From: Anaerobutyricum faecale
Lineage (GTDB): Bacteria > Bacillota > Clostridia > Lachnospirales > Lachnospiraceae
Length of the DNA stretch: 64,000 bases
Assembly: GCA_019119645.1 (NCBI GenBank)
Contig: DWWR01000081.1
Coordinates: 1 to 64,000, forward strand
Direction: 5' to 3'
This document shows, piece by piece, positions 33,948 through 42,022 of the stretch. Numbering within the stretch: the stretch's first letter is position 1; each line of letters opens with the position of its first letter. Both the position numbers and the translations under genes were made by a program. Below the pieces are notes generated by a model. That model was not told the origin of the DNA and searched no databases. It was given only the letters and a program-made list of their open reading frames with translations.

Positions 33948-33999
33948 GCGCCCTGAAAGAACTTCCCACACTTTATGGGATACTTTCAGGGCACTTTAT
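33948..33999. terminator. Bidirectional terminator after the MoxR gene
   Basis: GCGCCCTGAAAG (33948-33959) pairs with CTTTCAGGGCAC (33983-33994). An inner TCCCACA/TATGGGA pairing is also visible. A-run on the left and T-rich sequence on the right allow use on both strands. Confidence 0.85.
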
Positions 34000-34055
34000 A
34001 ACTATATTCTTAATTCACTTTCTAATTCAGTGTATACAGTTCCAGGATGCCTCTG

Positions 34056-34313
34056 TCATACCTGCACTGGTTCCCGTTCCGCAGCGCTTGCCATGATCTT
34101 TTTAATGATTGCTTCATCTACCCCCTGTTCTCTCATCAAACGCACCATCTTCTCACAGCCTTCCCGCAGGCCCTCTTCTTTTCCTCCGTTAAAGATCCTC
34201 TCTGAGTATTCACACATTTCTTGCATTCCTCCTTTTTCCCGTTTCAGATAATGTACCCGTCGGGACAGGGCTCCCTGGCTCATGTCCTCCGGGTCGCTGG
34301 TTTTATATAACAT
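34056..34313 (-). pseudogene. C-terminal fragment of Rpn/PD-(D/E)XK transposase family
   Basis: The 85-residue open frame matches only the end of Rpn-type recombination-promoting nucleases/putative transposases: TSDPEDMSQGALSRRVHYLK, MCEYSERIFNGGKEEGLREG and the helical tail. Full proteins have about 300 residues, with the nuclease core upstream; that part is missing here. The frame starts directly with the fragment, and no ribosome site is convincing. I read it as a decayed relic. It lies between two terminators, in a region with no other genes. Confidence 0.7.
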
Positions 34314-34389
34314 TTTTTAATCCACCACAGTGTAATCCCAGCGGAGCGTTTTTTCTTTCATAGAAACACCGTTTCCTATAAAAGCAAAA

Positions 34390-34423
34390 AACACTGTCCT
34401 ATGTTTTTACATAAGACAGTGTT
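34390..34423 (-). terminator. Terminator of the CHR transporter gene
   Basis: On the minus strand AACACTGTCTTATGT pairs with ACATAGGACAGTGTT, followed by six T residues. Confidence 0.9.
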
Positions 34424-34472
34424 AAAGACATAAATTAGTGATGTAACTGTTGATGATATCTCTCATGATATT

Positions 34473-35921
34473 CTATATAGCCGCAAACAGGTTACATCCC
34501 ACAAAGGAAATGGCCGCGGAAAGAAGAATCTTCCACAGAAGATGGATATCTTTTTTCTGCTCCAGCACAAAGACCAGAGCAATGATAATCAATGTGATTA
34601 CCGATAAGATCGTCATGGTCAGGCTTCCTCCGGCGATTTCCAGAATACCGGAAAGGTATAGTGACAACGCCACGTTTAAAAGCAGACCGGAAATGATCGG
34701 ACGGATAAAATGTTTGACCACCGCGAAAATCCGGAGATTCTCATATTTATCATAAATCATCCGGACGACAATGACGATGGCTCCCGAAGCCGCCACACTG
34801 CAGGCAAAACCGCAGACGGCCATAAACAGTCCCATGACCACAGAACCATTCTGTTGAAAGCCCATGACATAGCCGCAGCCGGAAAGGATCTTACAGAGAA
34901 TGGAACCCGGCAGCGCGTTGGCCACCGATACGATACTTCCATAGAAATCCTGATAACTGATCATTCCGCTGTCCACAAACATTCCCTGTGCTACGGACAG
35001 GTATGCGTCTCCACCTCCGAAGGAAAGCACGGAAGACAGGAAACCATCTCCGATATATCTGGCAACTCCCGGCAGGGATATGATCGCCGGGAAAGAGAGA
35101 ATCACCGTAAACAAGCCCCAGCATATGAGAGAGATGGCCAGCGCCTTTCCTGCAAAAGCTCTCTTCTGGGAACTTTCCATGAGTGTCTGCACCATACCGA
35201 TGACAGACAGCAGAATCATCAGTCCCACCAGAAACGGCTGCAGCACTCCCGGAATGAGATGAGCCTTGCCGGCACACAGGAAATATAAAAGTGCAATGAC
35301 GAGGGCCGGAATTGCCCGTTTCTTATCCCGTGGTTTTCCCTTGGTAAAAAGAATCACAAAAAATGCCGCTCCCAGTATCTGAATAGTGGAAATACCAAAG
35401 ATCGGTGTGATGGATAAACCAAGAATCTGATAGATATTTGCCTCTCCGGAGAGCAAAAAGACTCCCATCATAATAATAAAATACAGGATGCTCTCATTCT
35501 TATCCTTCGCCTGCTGCAAAGTTCCGGTACAGTACCTGATCAGAGTGAGAATTATGTAGGCGGAGATTCCCACTGCAAGATAACTGATCTGTGTTTTGAG
35601 CATCTGTCCCGCGCTGGAAAAAATGACCAGAAATAACACGGTGAGAAAGGCTCCCGGAAAGGCCATGGCGGAGGCGGCAGCCATCATGCCCCTGTTTCCA
35701 TCGGTCTGATAACCGATTCCGCTGGCGATTTCCACCGGGAGCGCTCCCGGCGTAATACTGGCGATCATTACCTCATTATTAAATTGTTCTTCTGTTACGA
35801 CCTTATTTTTCTCCACGATTTCTTCTTCTATAACAGGAATGAGGGCGGTACCGCCCCCAAATCCTATAAAACCGATTTTTAACATGGTCGTAATCATTGA
35901 CGTAAACTTTTTTGTGTTCAT
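34473..35921 (-). CDS. CHR (chromate/sulfate-like) family transporter
   Basis: The 482-residue membrane protein is a full-length two-domain CHR protein with about 10-12 helices. Family motifs FIGFGGGTALIPVIEEEIV and later LSFGGGDAYLSVAQGMFVD, each the GFGGG-type signature of one half, and QFNNEVMIASITPGALPVEIASG are clear. CHR proteins transport chromate and, in several cases, have been linked to sulfate. The ATG at 35921 is supported by AAGAGG eight bases upstream. The start lies 12 bases downstream of the sulfotransferase-like gene, so they are cotranscribed with cysNC-cysD. Sulfate import for PAPS synthesis is therefore a reasonable inference. Confidence 0.88.
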   Translation of the reverse strand: MNTKKFTSMITTMLKIGFIGFGGGTALIPVIEEEIVEKNKVVTEEQFNNEVMIASITPGALPVEIASGIGYQTDGNRGMMAAASAMAFPGAFLTVLFLVIFSSAGQMLKTQISYLAVGISAYIILTLIRYCTGTLQQAKDKNESILYFIIMMGVFLLSGEANIYQILGLSITPIFGISTIQILGAAFFVILFTKGKPRDKKRAIPALVIALLYFLCAGKAHLIPGVLQPFLVGLMILLSVIGMVQTLMESSQKRAFAGKALAISLICWGLFTVILSFPAIISLPGVARYIGDGFLSSVLSFGGGDAYLSVAQGMFVDSGMISYQDFYGSIVSVANALPGSILCKILSGCGYVMGFQQNGSVVMGLFMAVCGFACSVAASGAIVIVVRMIYDKYENLRIFAVVKHFIRPIISGLLLNVALSLYLSGILEIAGGSLTMTILSVITLIIIALVFVLEQKKDIHLLWKILLSAAISFVGCNLFAAI

Positions 35922-35933
35922 TATCAATGCCTC

Positions 35934-37400
35934 TTACTGATCTTTTCCTGAAATGTGGCGGATTTTTCTCTTCAGTCTGTAGAAGAAAACGTCTTCCCGC
36001 AGATCCTTGATCATCTTCTCAAGCTCTTTCTTCGTCTGTCTATCTCTGTCACTGGCCTCTTTCCGGATCTCGGCGTTCTCCCGTTTCAGGTCAAAAATCT
36101 CATTTTTCAGGAGAAGATTTTCCGTACGCAGAGCGTGGATTCTGTTATCGGCTGTCTCAATCCTGCGGGTGGTCTCGGTCATGTCCTCAATCTCTTTGTG
36201 CTGGTTTAATACCACCTCGCTGACAGTCTCGAACTTTTCTTCTTCTTCCGGTGTGATGCCCTGCGCCTCCTGCTCTTCCTTTTTCTCCAGCTCAAACTCT
36301 TCGGCGTACTGCTTCACAGCCTCAATTCTGCTCTCCTTGAGACGCTCCATATCCTGAGTCATCTTATCTATACATTCCTGTTGACGCACAACCACATCAG
36401 CAAAGTAACGGATGATATCCTCGTACATAAAACGATTCTGCGGTGTCCAGCACTCGCCTTCTTTGATCTTTGTGTCAAACAGCGGCTCGTCCTGTCCCAG
36501 ATATTCCTTTGCGATTGCCTGATTGCTTTTCTCATATCGTTTCAGAAATGCGGTGAGTTCTTCTTTGGAAAACATCGTAAAATTATTTTCCGCATCCTTT
36601 AACTCCTCACAAGTCATAGCAGCATTTCTCATGAAAGCGACCACTCTCGGATTATCCGGCAGCACGGAGTTCACAATCCGCATAATCTCCTGACTGTTCC
36701 CGGTAAGAGACTTGTTCGCTTCTGCTTCCGTTATCTGATATTCATCCTTATATTCCAATCCAATTGCCTCCAAAAAATCAGAAAAAATAGTGTTTCCGTT
36801 TCCTTTAAATTTATCCCGCTCAAACACGCGGACAATGATATTTTCCTTTCCAACGACCGCAGCGATCTTTTCCAGATGATTATAGTAATTCAGCACGATC
36901 CGCCGGGTCTTTTTCTTAAAGGAAAGCCATTTGATACAGGCGTTGGTATTCCATCCTTCCTTCACCTGCTGGCTGAGCCAGGAATTGGCCATACCATCCT
37001 GTCTTCTCAGATATACAATAACCTTGATATCATAGCCGTGTTCCCTGGCATCCGCCTTAATTTTTTCCCAGAATTCAAACTTTGCTCCCAGGGAGGCATG
37101 CCAGATATTCTCATCGGAAAGGATGACATTGGGATACTTTTTAAATTCTTCATGGATCATGGCAAGACCTCTGTCCCAGAGTTCTTTTTCCATCTCCACA
37201 TTTTCCGTCTTATCAGGATAATAAACCCTTCCCACAAGAAAATGTCCGTTTCTCCGATGAGCCACGTGAGGATACACAAAATCCAGCAGCGGATAACTGT
37301 ATCCTTTTTCCCGGAAACGCTCCTGATTCTCCACAAAAAACATCTGAATGGATGTGGTCGCCGTCTTCGGCGTTCCCATGTGTATATACAGTGTTGGCAT
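35934..37400 (-). CDS. Sulfotransferase-like protein 1 (coiled-coil tail)
   Basis: The 488-residue protein begins TLYIHMGTPKTATTSIQMFF, the PAPS 5'-phosphosulfate-binding loop of sulfotransferases, and has VIVYLRRQDGMANSWLSQQV, where Arg and the later Ser match the 3'-phosphate site. The first 330 residues match the other two copies in the window. The last 150 residues are a charged coiled coil (ESRIEAVKQYAEEFELEKKE, LLLKNEIFDLKRENAEIRKE) ending in a basic segment (LKRKIRHISGKDQ). No signal peptide or membrane helix is seen, so it works in the cytoplasm or at the membrane face. It lies between cysNC and the CHR gene in one operon. The acceptor is unknown. Confidence 0.82.
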   Translation of the reverse strand: MPTLYIHMGTPKTATTSIQMFFVENQERFREKGYSYPLLDFVYPHVAHRRNGHFLVGRVYYPDKTENVEMEKELWDRGLAMIHEEFKKYPNVILSDENIWHASLGAKFEFWEKIKADAREHGYDIKVIVYLRRQDGMANSWLSQQVKEGWNTNACIKWLSFKKKTRRIVLNYYNHLEKIAAVVGKENIIVRVFERDKFKGNGNTIFSDFLEAIGLEYKDEYQITEAEANKSLTGNSQEIMRIVNSVLPDNPRVVAFMRNAAMTCEELKDAENNFTMFSKEELTAFLKRYEKSNQAIAKEYLGQDEPLFDTKIKEGECWTPQNRFMYEDIIRYFADVVVRQQECIDKMTQDMERLKESRIEAVKQYAEEFELEKKEEQEAQGITPEEEEKFETVSEVVLNQHKEIEDMTETTRRIETADNRIHALRTENLLLKNEIFDLKRENAEIRKEASDRDRQTKKELEKMIKDLREDVFFYRLKRKIRHISGKDQ

Positions 37401-37496
37401 TCGTTCTTCCTCTTCCTCAGATTTATTTGATCAGTACAGGAACAGTCACGGTTCCGGCATTTTGCCGAATCCGGTACCGCTATCCTGTGGATTTAT

Positions 37497-39323
37497 CTAA
37501 ATCTGTCCCTCAATTTGTTTCAGAAGCGCATCCACGCACTCTTCCAGAGGCATACTGCTGGTGTCAATGGTCACATCCGGATGCTCCGGCACTTCATACG
37601 GACTTGAAATTCCGGTAAAGTTCGGAATCTCACCAGCTCTCGCCTTCTTATATAAGCCCTTCACATCACGTTTTTCACATTCTTTCAGTGGTGTGCTTAC
37701 ATATACTTCAATGAAGCTGTCCTCACCGATGATCTCTTTTGCCTTTCTTCGGTCTCTCACGTAAGGGGAGATGAAGGATGTGATGACGATCAGTCCGGCG
37801 TCATTCATCAGCTTGGCTACCTCGGAGATACGACGGATATTCTCAATACGGTCCGCCTCCTTGAAACCAAGGTTTTTGTTAAGCCCCATACGGACATTAT
37901 CTCCATCCAGAAGCATGGTGTGCTTTCCGAGAGCCACCAGACGTTTCTCCAGCTCGTTGGCCAGGGTGGACTTACCAGATCCGGACAGACCAGTCATCCA
38001 GATGGTCTTTGGCTGCTGACCCTTCTGCTGTGCACGGAACTCTCTTGTGATATCCATCTCATGCCAGGTCAGGTTATCAGTACGACGCAGAGAATGCATA
38101 ACAACGCCACAGGCAGAAGTCATATTTGTAATACGGTCAATGAGGATCAGACAACCCAGCGCCTGATTTTTCTTAAATTTATCGAATACGATCTTATCGG
38201 AAACGGAGATATCGCAGACAGCGATCTCATTTTTATAAATCGTATCGGCGTGAACTTCATTTCCTGTATTGACATCAATTTTATACTTGATATTCATGAC
38301 AACAGCCGGAACCATCTTCGTGCCAAGCTTTAAGAGATAGTTCTTTCCGGCAACCAGATAAGAATCATCCATCCAGAGCAGTTCCGCTGTAAACAGATTG
38401 CCGACGATCGGCTTCGTATCTTTCGCCAGCACGCAGCCTCTGGAAACGTCCACCTCTCTGTCCAGAGAAATGGTAACGGCATGGCCGGCATCGGAAGTCT
38501 TTACTTCCTTTCCGCTGTCGATGATTCCCTTTACCACTGCCTTCTCGTTGGAAGGAAGAGCGGTAATCTCATCGCCAACGCTGATCTCACCGGTCTCGAT
38601 CTGTCCCTGGAATCCACGGAATGTACGGTCCGGACGGCATACACGCTGTACCGGCATGGTAAATCCTGTCTCGGAAGGATTCTCATGAACATCGATATTC
38701 TCCAGATAAGTCAGAAGAGACTCACCCTTATACCAAGGCATATGGCTGGATTTTACCGTAACATTGTCGCCCTCTGTGGCCGAAACCGGAAGAATCTTGA
38801 TGGAATTATAATCGTATTCTCCCATCATCATCTTAATCTCTTTCTGAATCTTATCAAAACGGTTCTCATCATAATGGATCAGGTCCATCTTATTGACTGC
38901 GAACACGAAATGTTTGATACCCATCAGAGCACAGATTCTCGTATGTCTTCTGGTCTGCACCAGAACTCCCTGGGTGGCGTCCACCAGGATAACCGCCAGA
39001 TCCGCGAAGGATGCGCCCACCGCCATATTTCTTGTGTACTCTTCATGTCCCGGCGTATCTGCCACGATGAAAGAACGGTGTTCCGTGGTGAAATAGCGGT
39101 ACGCCACGTCGATGGTGATTCCCTGTTCTCTCTCTGCCATAAGGCCGTCCAGCAGCAGGGAATAATCGATGGCTCCTCCTCTGGAACCCACCTTGCTGTC
39201 CAGTTCCAGCGCTTTCTCCTGGTCTGCAAATAACAGCTTGGCGTCATAAAGCATATGTCCGATCAAAGTGGACTTACCGTCGTCCACACTTCCACAGGTA
39301 ATAAATTTAAGAAGACTATTCAT
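37497..39323 (-). CDS. cysNC: CysN-CysC: ATP sulfurylase GTPase and APS kinase fusion
   Basis: The 608-residue protein fuses two enzymes. Residues 1-430 are the regulatory GTPase subunit of ATP sulfurylase (KFITCGSVDDGKSTLIGHM, MAEREQGITIDVAYRYF, VADTPGHEEYTRNM, FAVNKMDLI). From about residue 440 there is an APS kinase with P-loop MTGLSGSGKSTLANELE, FLDGDNVR-type LLDGDNVRMGLNKNLGF, FISPYVRDRR and KGLYKKARAGEI. Together with CysD it makes APS and then PAPS. The same layout is found in NodQ. The ATG at 39323 lies one base after the cysD stop, with gagggagg inside cysD; a longer upstream frame overlaps cysD and is rejected. Confidence 0.95.
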   Translation of the reverse strand: MNSLLKFITCGSVDDGKSTLIGHMLYDAKLLFADQEKALELDSKVGSRGGAIDYSLLLDGLMAEREQGITIDVAYRYFTTEHRSFIVADTPGHEEYTRNMAVGASFADLAVILVDATQGVLVQTRRHTRICALMGIKHFVFAVNKMDLIHYDENRFDKIQKEIKMMMGEYDYNSIKILPVSATEGDNVTVKSSHMPWYKGESLLTYLENIDVHENPSETGFTMPVQRVCRPDRTFRGFQGQIETGEISVGDEITALPSNEKAVVKGIIDSGKEVKTSDAGHAVTISLDREVDVSRGCVLAKDTKPIVGNLFTAELLWMDDSYLVAGKNYLLKLGTKMVPAVVMNIKYKIDVNTGNEVHADTIYKNEIAVCDISVSDKIVFDKFKKNQALGCLILIDRITNMTSACGVVMHSLRRTDNLTWHEMDITREFRAQQKGQQPKTIWMTGLSGSGKSTLANELEKRLVALGKHTMLLDGDNVRMGLNKNLGFKEADRIENIRRISEVAKLMNDAGLIVITSFISPYVRDRRKAKEIIGEDSFIEVYVSTPLKECEKRDVKGLYKKARAGEIPNFTGISSPYEVPEHPDVTIDTSSMPLEECVDALLKQIEGQI

Positions 39324-39324
39324 T

Positions 39325-40227
39325 TTAGAAGTAACCCTCCCTCTTTCTCTTTTCCATGCTGGCTGCTCCGCCGTCACTGTCGATGACACGACTGGTACGT
39401 TCTGACGATACAGCACTCAGAGTTTCGTCGATGATGGCGTCCAGAGTATCTGCTGTACTCTCAATACCTCCGGTCAGCGGATAACATCCGAGAGTACGGA
39501 AACGGATCATGCCATGTTCAATCTTTTCGCCCTCTCTTAACCGCATTCTGTCATCATCCACCATGATGATATTGCCGTCTCTTCTGACGAACGGACGGTC
39601 CGCCGCAAAATACAGCGGTACGATCTCGATATTTTCCCGCTTGATATATTGCCAGATATCTGACTCTGTCCAGTTGGAAATCGGGAAGACACGCATCTCC
39701 TCACCTTTGTGAATCTGCGTATTATAAAGCTTCCACATTTCCGGACGCTGATTCTTCGGATCCCAGGCATGGCTGGAATTACGGAAGGAGAAAATACGCT
39801 CCTTGGCACGGGACTTTTCCTCGTCTCTCCGGCCGCCGCCGAAAGCCGCGGTAAAACCATATTTGTCCAGAGCCTGCTTCAATGCCTGCGTCTTCATGAT
39901 ATCCGTATAGGCAGCGCCATGGTCAAATGGGTTGATGCCCCTTTTTACACCGTCCTCATTGATATATTCAATCATATCAAGGCCATACTTCTTTGCAGTT
40001 TTATCACGGAACTCAATCATTTCCTTAAACTTCCATGTGGTATTTACATGAAGGAACGGAAACGGCGGTTTTTCCGGATAAAACGCTTTCAGTGCCAGAT
40101 GCAGCATGACTGAAGAGTCTTTTCCGATGGAATAAAGCATTACAGGTTTTTCACATTCTGCTACAACCTCACGCATGATGTATATCGCTTCCGCTTCCAA
40201 CGCATCAAGATGTGTCATATCACTCAT
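39325..40227 (-). CDS. cysD: Sulfate adenylyltransferase small subunit
   Basis: CysD catalyses adenylation of sulfate to APS, driven by its GTPase partner CysN. The 300-residue length is typical. The PP-loop ATP pyrophosphatase motif is VMLYSIGKDSSVMLHLALKA; further signatures are FPFLHVNTTWKFKEM, FDHGAAYTDIMKTQAL, AFGGGRRDEEKSRAKERIFS, RVFPISNWTESDIWQYI and LGCYPLTGGIES. It is directly followed by cysNC (one-base gap). A leader with a GACGCC/GGCGTC hairpin precedes it (40263-40305). Taken with the absence of any cysH or sulfite reductase in the window, it points to PAPS made for sulfate transfer. Confidence 0.97.
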   Translation of the reverse strand: MSDMTHLDALEAEAIYIMREVVAECEKPVMLYSIGKDSSVMLHLALKAFYPEKPPFPFLHVNTTWKFKEMIEFRDKTAKKYGLDMIEYINEDGVKRGINPFDHGAAYTDIMKTQALKQALDKYGFTAAFGGGRRDEEKSRAKERIFSFRNSSHAWDPKNQRPEMWKLYNTQIHKGEEMRVFPISNWTESDIWQYIKRENIEIVPLYFAADRPFVRRDGNIIMVDDDRMRLREGEKIEHGMIRFRTLGCYPLTGGIESTADTLDAIIDETLSAVSSERTSRVIDSDGGAASMEKRKREGYF

Positions 40228-40262
40228 GAATCATACTCCTATTCTATAAATTTTGGTGTCGG

Positions 40263-40305
40263 GACGCCTGCGGATTCCTGTATATTCCATACGGTACCCG
40301 GCGTC
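40263..40305 (-). promoter_or_regulatory. Hairpin in the cysD leader
   Basis: GACGCC (40300-40305 side on the minus strand) pairs with GGCGTC (40263-40268) over a 31-base loop. A second hairpin (CAGAGAcGGAG...CTCtTTCTCTG, about 40338-40367) precedes it, followed by TTGTTA/TATTTT hexamers that could be a promoter of cysD internal to the operon. Confidence 0.45.
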
Positions 40306-40388
40306 AGAAAATATTGATAGTAAAAATATATAACAACAGAGAAAGAGTGTTTCCGCTCCGTCTCTGGTATTAACATACGGTACAAACA

Positions 40389-41801
40389 TTAACGCTTCAT
40401 GAAAGAATCGTACTTTGTTTTCATTTTATAAAAACGGCTGCCTTTAATCTGCGCCAGTTCCTTCTGAAGGGCGGCCTTTTCCTTTTGCAGAGCCTCAACC
40501 TTCTTTCTCTGATTATCGGCGTTCTGCAGTAATTCCATACTTTCCCTGCGGTATTTTCCAAGATATTCCGCCAGGCGTTTTTCCTGCTCTGCCACTCCGA
40601 TCACAGAAAACGGATGAATCAGGTCCAGTCTGTTCTTCCGGGCGCGCATACGATCAAACAGGGTATCCGCCCCGTTCATGGCTTCCCTGGAAATTCTTGG
40701 CACCTTATTGGTATCCAGAAAATCCAGATAATGGCTGAACCGGTCTTCATGACCATCCTTAAGACGGCTGTAATCGGTCTTTTCATACATGGAAATCACA
40801 TCCATATCCCCGGTGAGATCATTGGCTGTGATACATGGAATATGATGATAGTCCGCCAGTTCTTTCACCCGGCAGTCCCCGGCATAAATATAACATGGAA
40901 CGCCGGCCAGCACTGCGGCGATATTGCCGTGAATCCGGCTGCCAAAATTAAAATCCTGCTGTCGGAGAAAATCAAACCAGGAATCAATGTCCAGCACTCC
41001 GACAATCCGGTCATCCCGCATCATGGGATGATCAAAATGCATAGGATAATCCGCCGGCACCTTTTCTCTGTTCTCCTCAGTTATATAAGGATCACCCACG
41101 TAGAGCATACGAATCTCCTCGATCACCTGTGTAATAAATACCGAGTGTTCGAATCTTTCACCCTGTTCTCTCAGAAATGTATAGAGATTCTCCGGCAGCC
41201 CCGCCTTAAAATTCATGGTCACCTTCGACGCCGGCGTAAGCTCTGTCTTCTTCGGTTCCGGAAGCCTGTCTCCAAACATATAAAGAGACGGACAGCCAAT
41301 GACTGTAAAATCCTTTTCCGGACGGAATCCCTTCTGCTTTAAGTACTCCGCGGTGATCTCTCCCCGCACGCCGATGATGGAGGACTTATCAAGCACTGCC
41401 CGCACAAAAGCGGTGGATTCCTCATCGTGAAGAAACGTCCACTTGTTGGATTTCAGGCTGCGGGCCAGCCCCACACCGACAACCACACAGGGAATCGTCA
41501 GACGCTCCACTAAATCTGTGAGCATCTTTAATTCTTTCTTAAACGTGGTCCGGAACGCATTGGCCAGCGGAATCAGAAACATATCATACTCTGCATTCCA
41601 CCGTTCCACCTGTTCCTCCGAATAGATCAGATCTGTTCTTATGGTGGTGATCACCGTATCTTCCGTCAGCACTGACCGTGCCAGACTGGATTGGAAAATC
41701 AGATTACCGGTGTTATTTCCAATGAGGTTCTCAAGGAGAATCTCAGAAATGTTTCTCTCTTCCCCGAACGGCATAGCCGAACGCATCAATATTTTTTTCA
41801 C
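40389..41801 (-). CDS. Polysaccharide pyruvyltransferase-like protein
   Basis: The 470-residue protein is a member of the polysaccharide pyruvyltransferase (CsaB/WcaK-like) family: VVGVGLARSLKSNKWTF, IGVRGEITAEYLKQKGF, VIGCPSLYMFGD and FNFGSRIHGNIAAVLAGVPC, the family's GSRxHG motif. The first stretch NISEILLENLIGNN matches the NxGD-type start. The last 70 residues form a coiled coil ending KGSRFYKMKTKYDSF. It starts at GTG 41801, five bases after AAGGAG; longer frames lack a site. It adds ketal pyruvate to sugars in related systems and suggests a glycan acceptor for the linked sulfation genes. It is the first gene of the run that ends with the CHR transporter. Confidence 0.85.
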   Translation of the reverse strand: MKKILMRSAMPFGEERNISEILLENLIGNNTGNLIFQSSLARSVLTEDTVITTIRTDLIYSEEQVERWNAEYDMFLIPLANAFRTTFKKELKMLTDLVERLTIPCVVVGVGLARSLKSNKWTFLHDEESTAFVRAVLDKSSIIGVRGEITAEYLKQKGFRPEKDFTVIGCPSLYMFGDRLPEPKKTELTPASKVTMNFKAGLPENLYTFLREQGERFEHSVFITQVIEEIRMLYVGDPYITEENREKVPADYPMHFDHPMMRDDRIVGVLDIDSWFDFLRQQDFNFGSRIHGNIAAVLAGVPCYIYAGDCRVKELADYHHIPCITANDLTGDMDVISMYEKTDYSRLKDGHEDRFSHYLDFLDTNKVPRISREAMNGADTLFDRMRARKNRLDLIHPFSVIGVAEQEKRLAEYLGKYRRESMELLQNADNQRKKVEALQKEKAALQKELAQIKGSRFYKMKTKYDSFMKR

Positions 41802-42022
41802 ATTAACTCCTTCCAGATACCGCCCTGCCGCCGCCACATCCCTCTTCGGCACCTGCCGGTATCCTCGCTGTCTTTTGACTTTTGTGTTATAGATTATTAC
41901 ATAATTATTACACGTTAATTTATTATATATTCAAACCCTGGAAACTGCAAGAAAAATCGAGTATATCCGGGCCGAATACCCCCTGTTTGTCCCTATTTTA
42001 TAAGATATTTCCCGATGATCTG

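Noticed and set aside
34450..34755. Plus-strand frame of 101 codons at the end of the CHR gene
   Set aside because: Antisense to a conserved transporter and without a ribosome site.
38481..39233. A plus-strand open frame of 250 codons opposite cysNC
   Set aside because: It lies fully within the conserved GTPase domain on the other strand and shows no recognisable motif.
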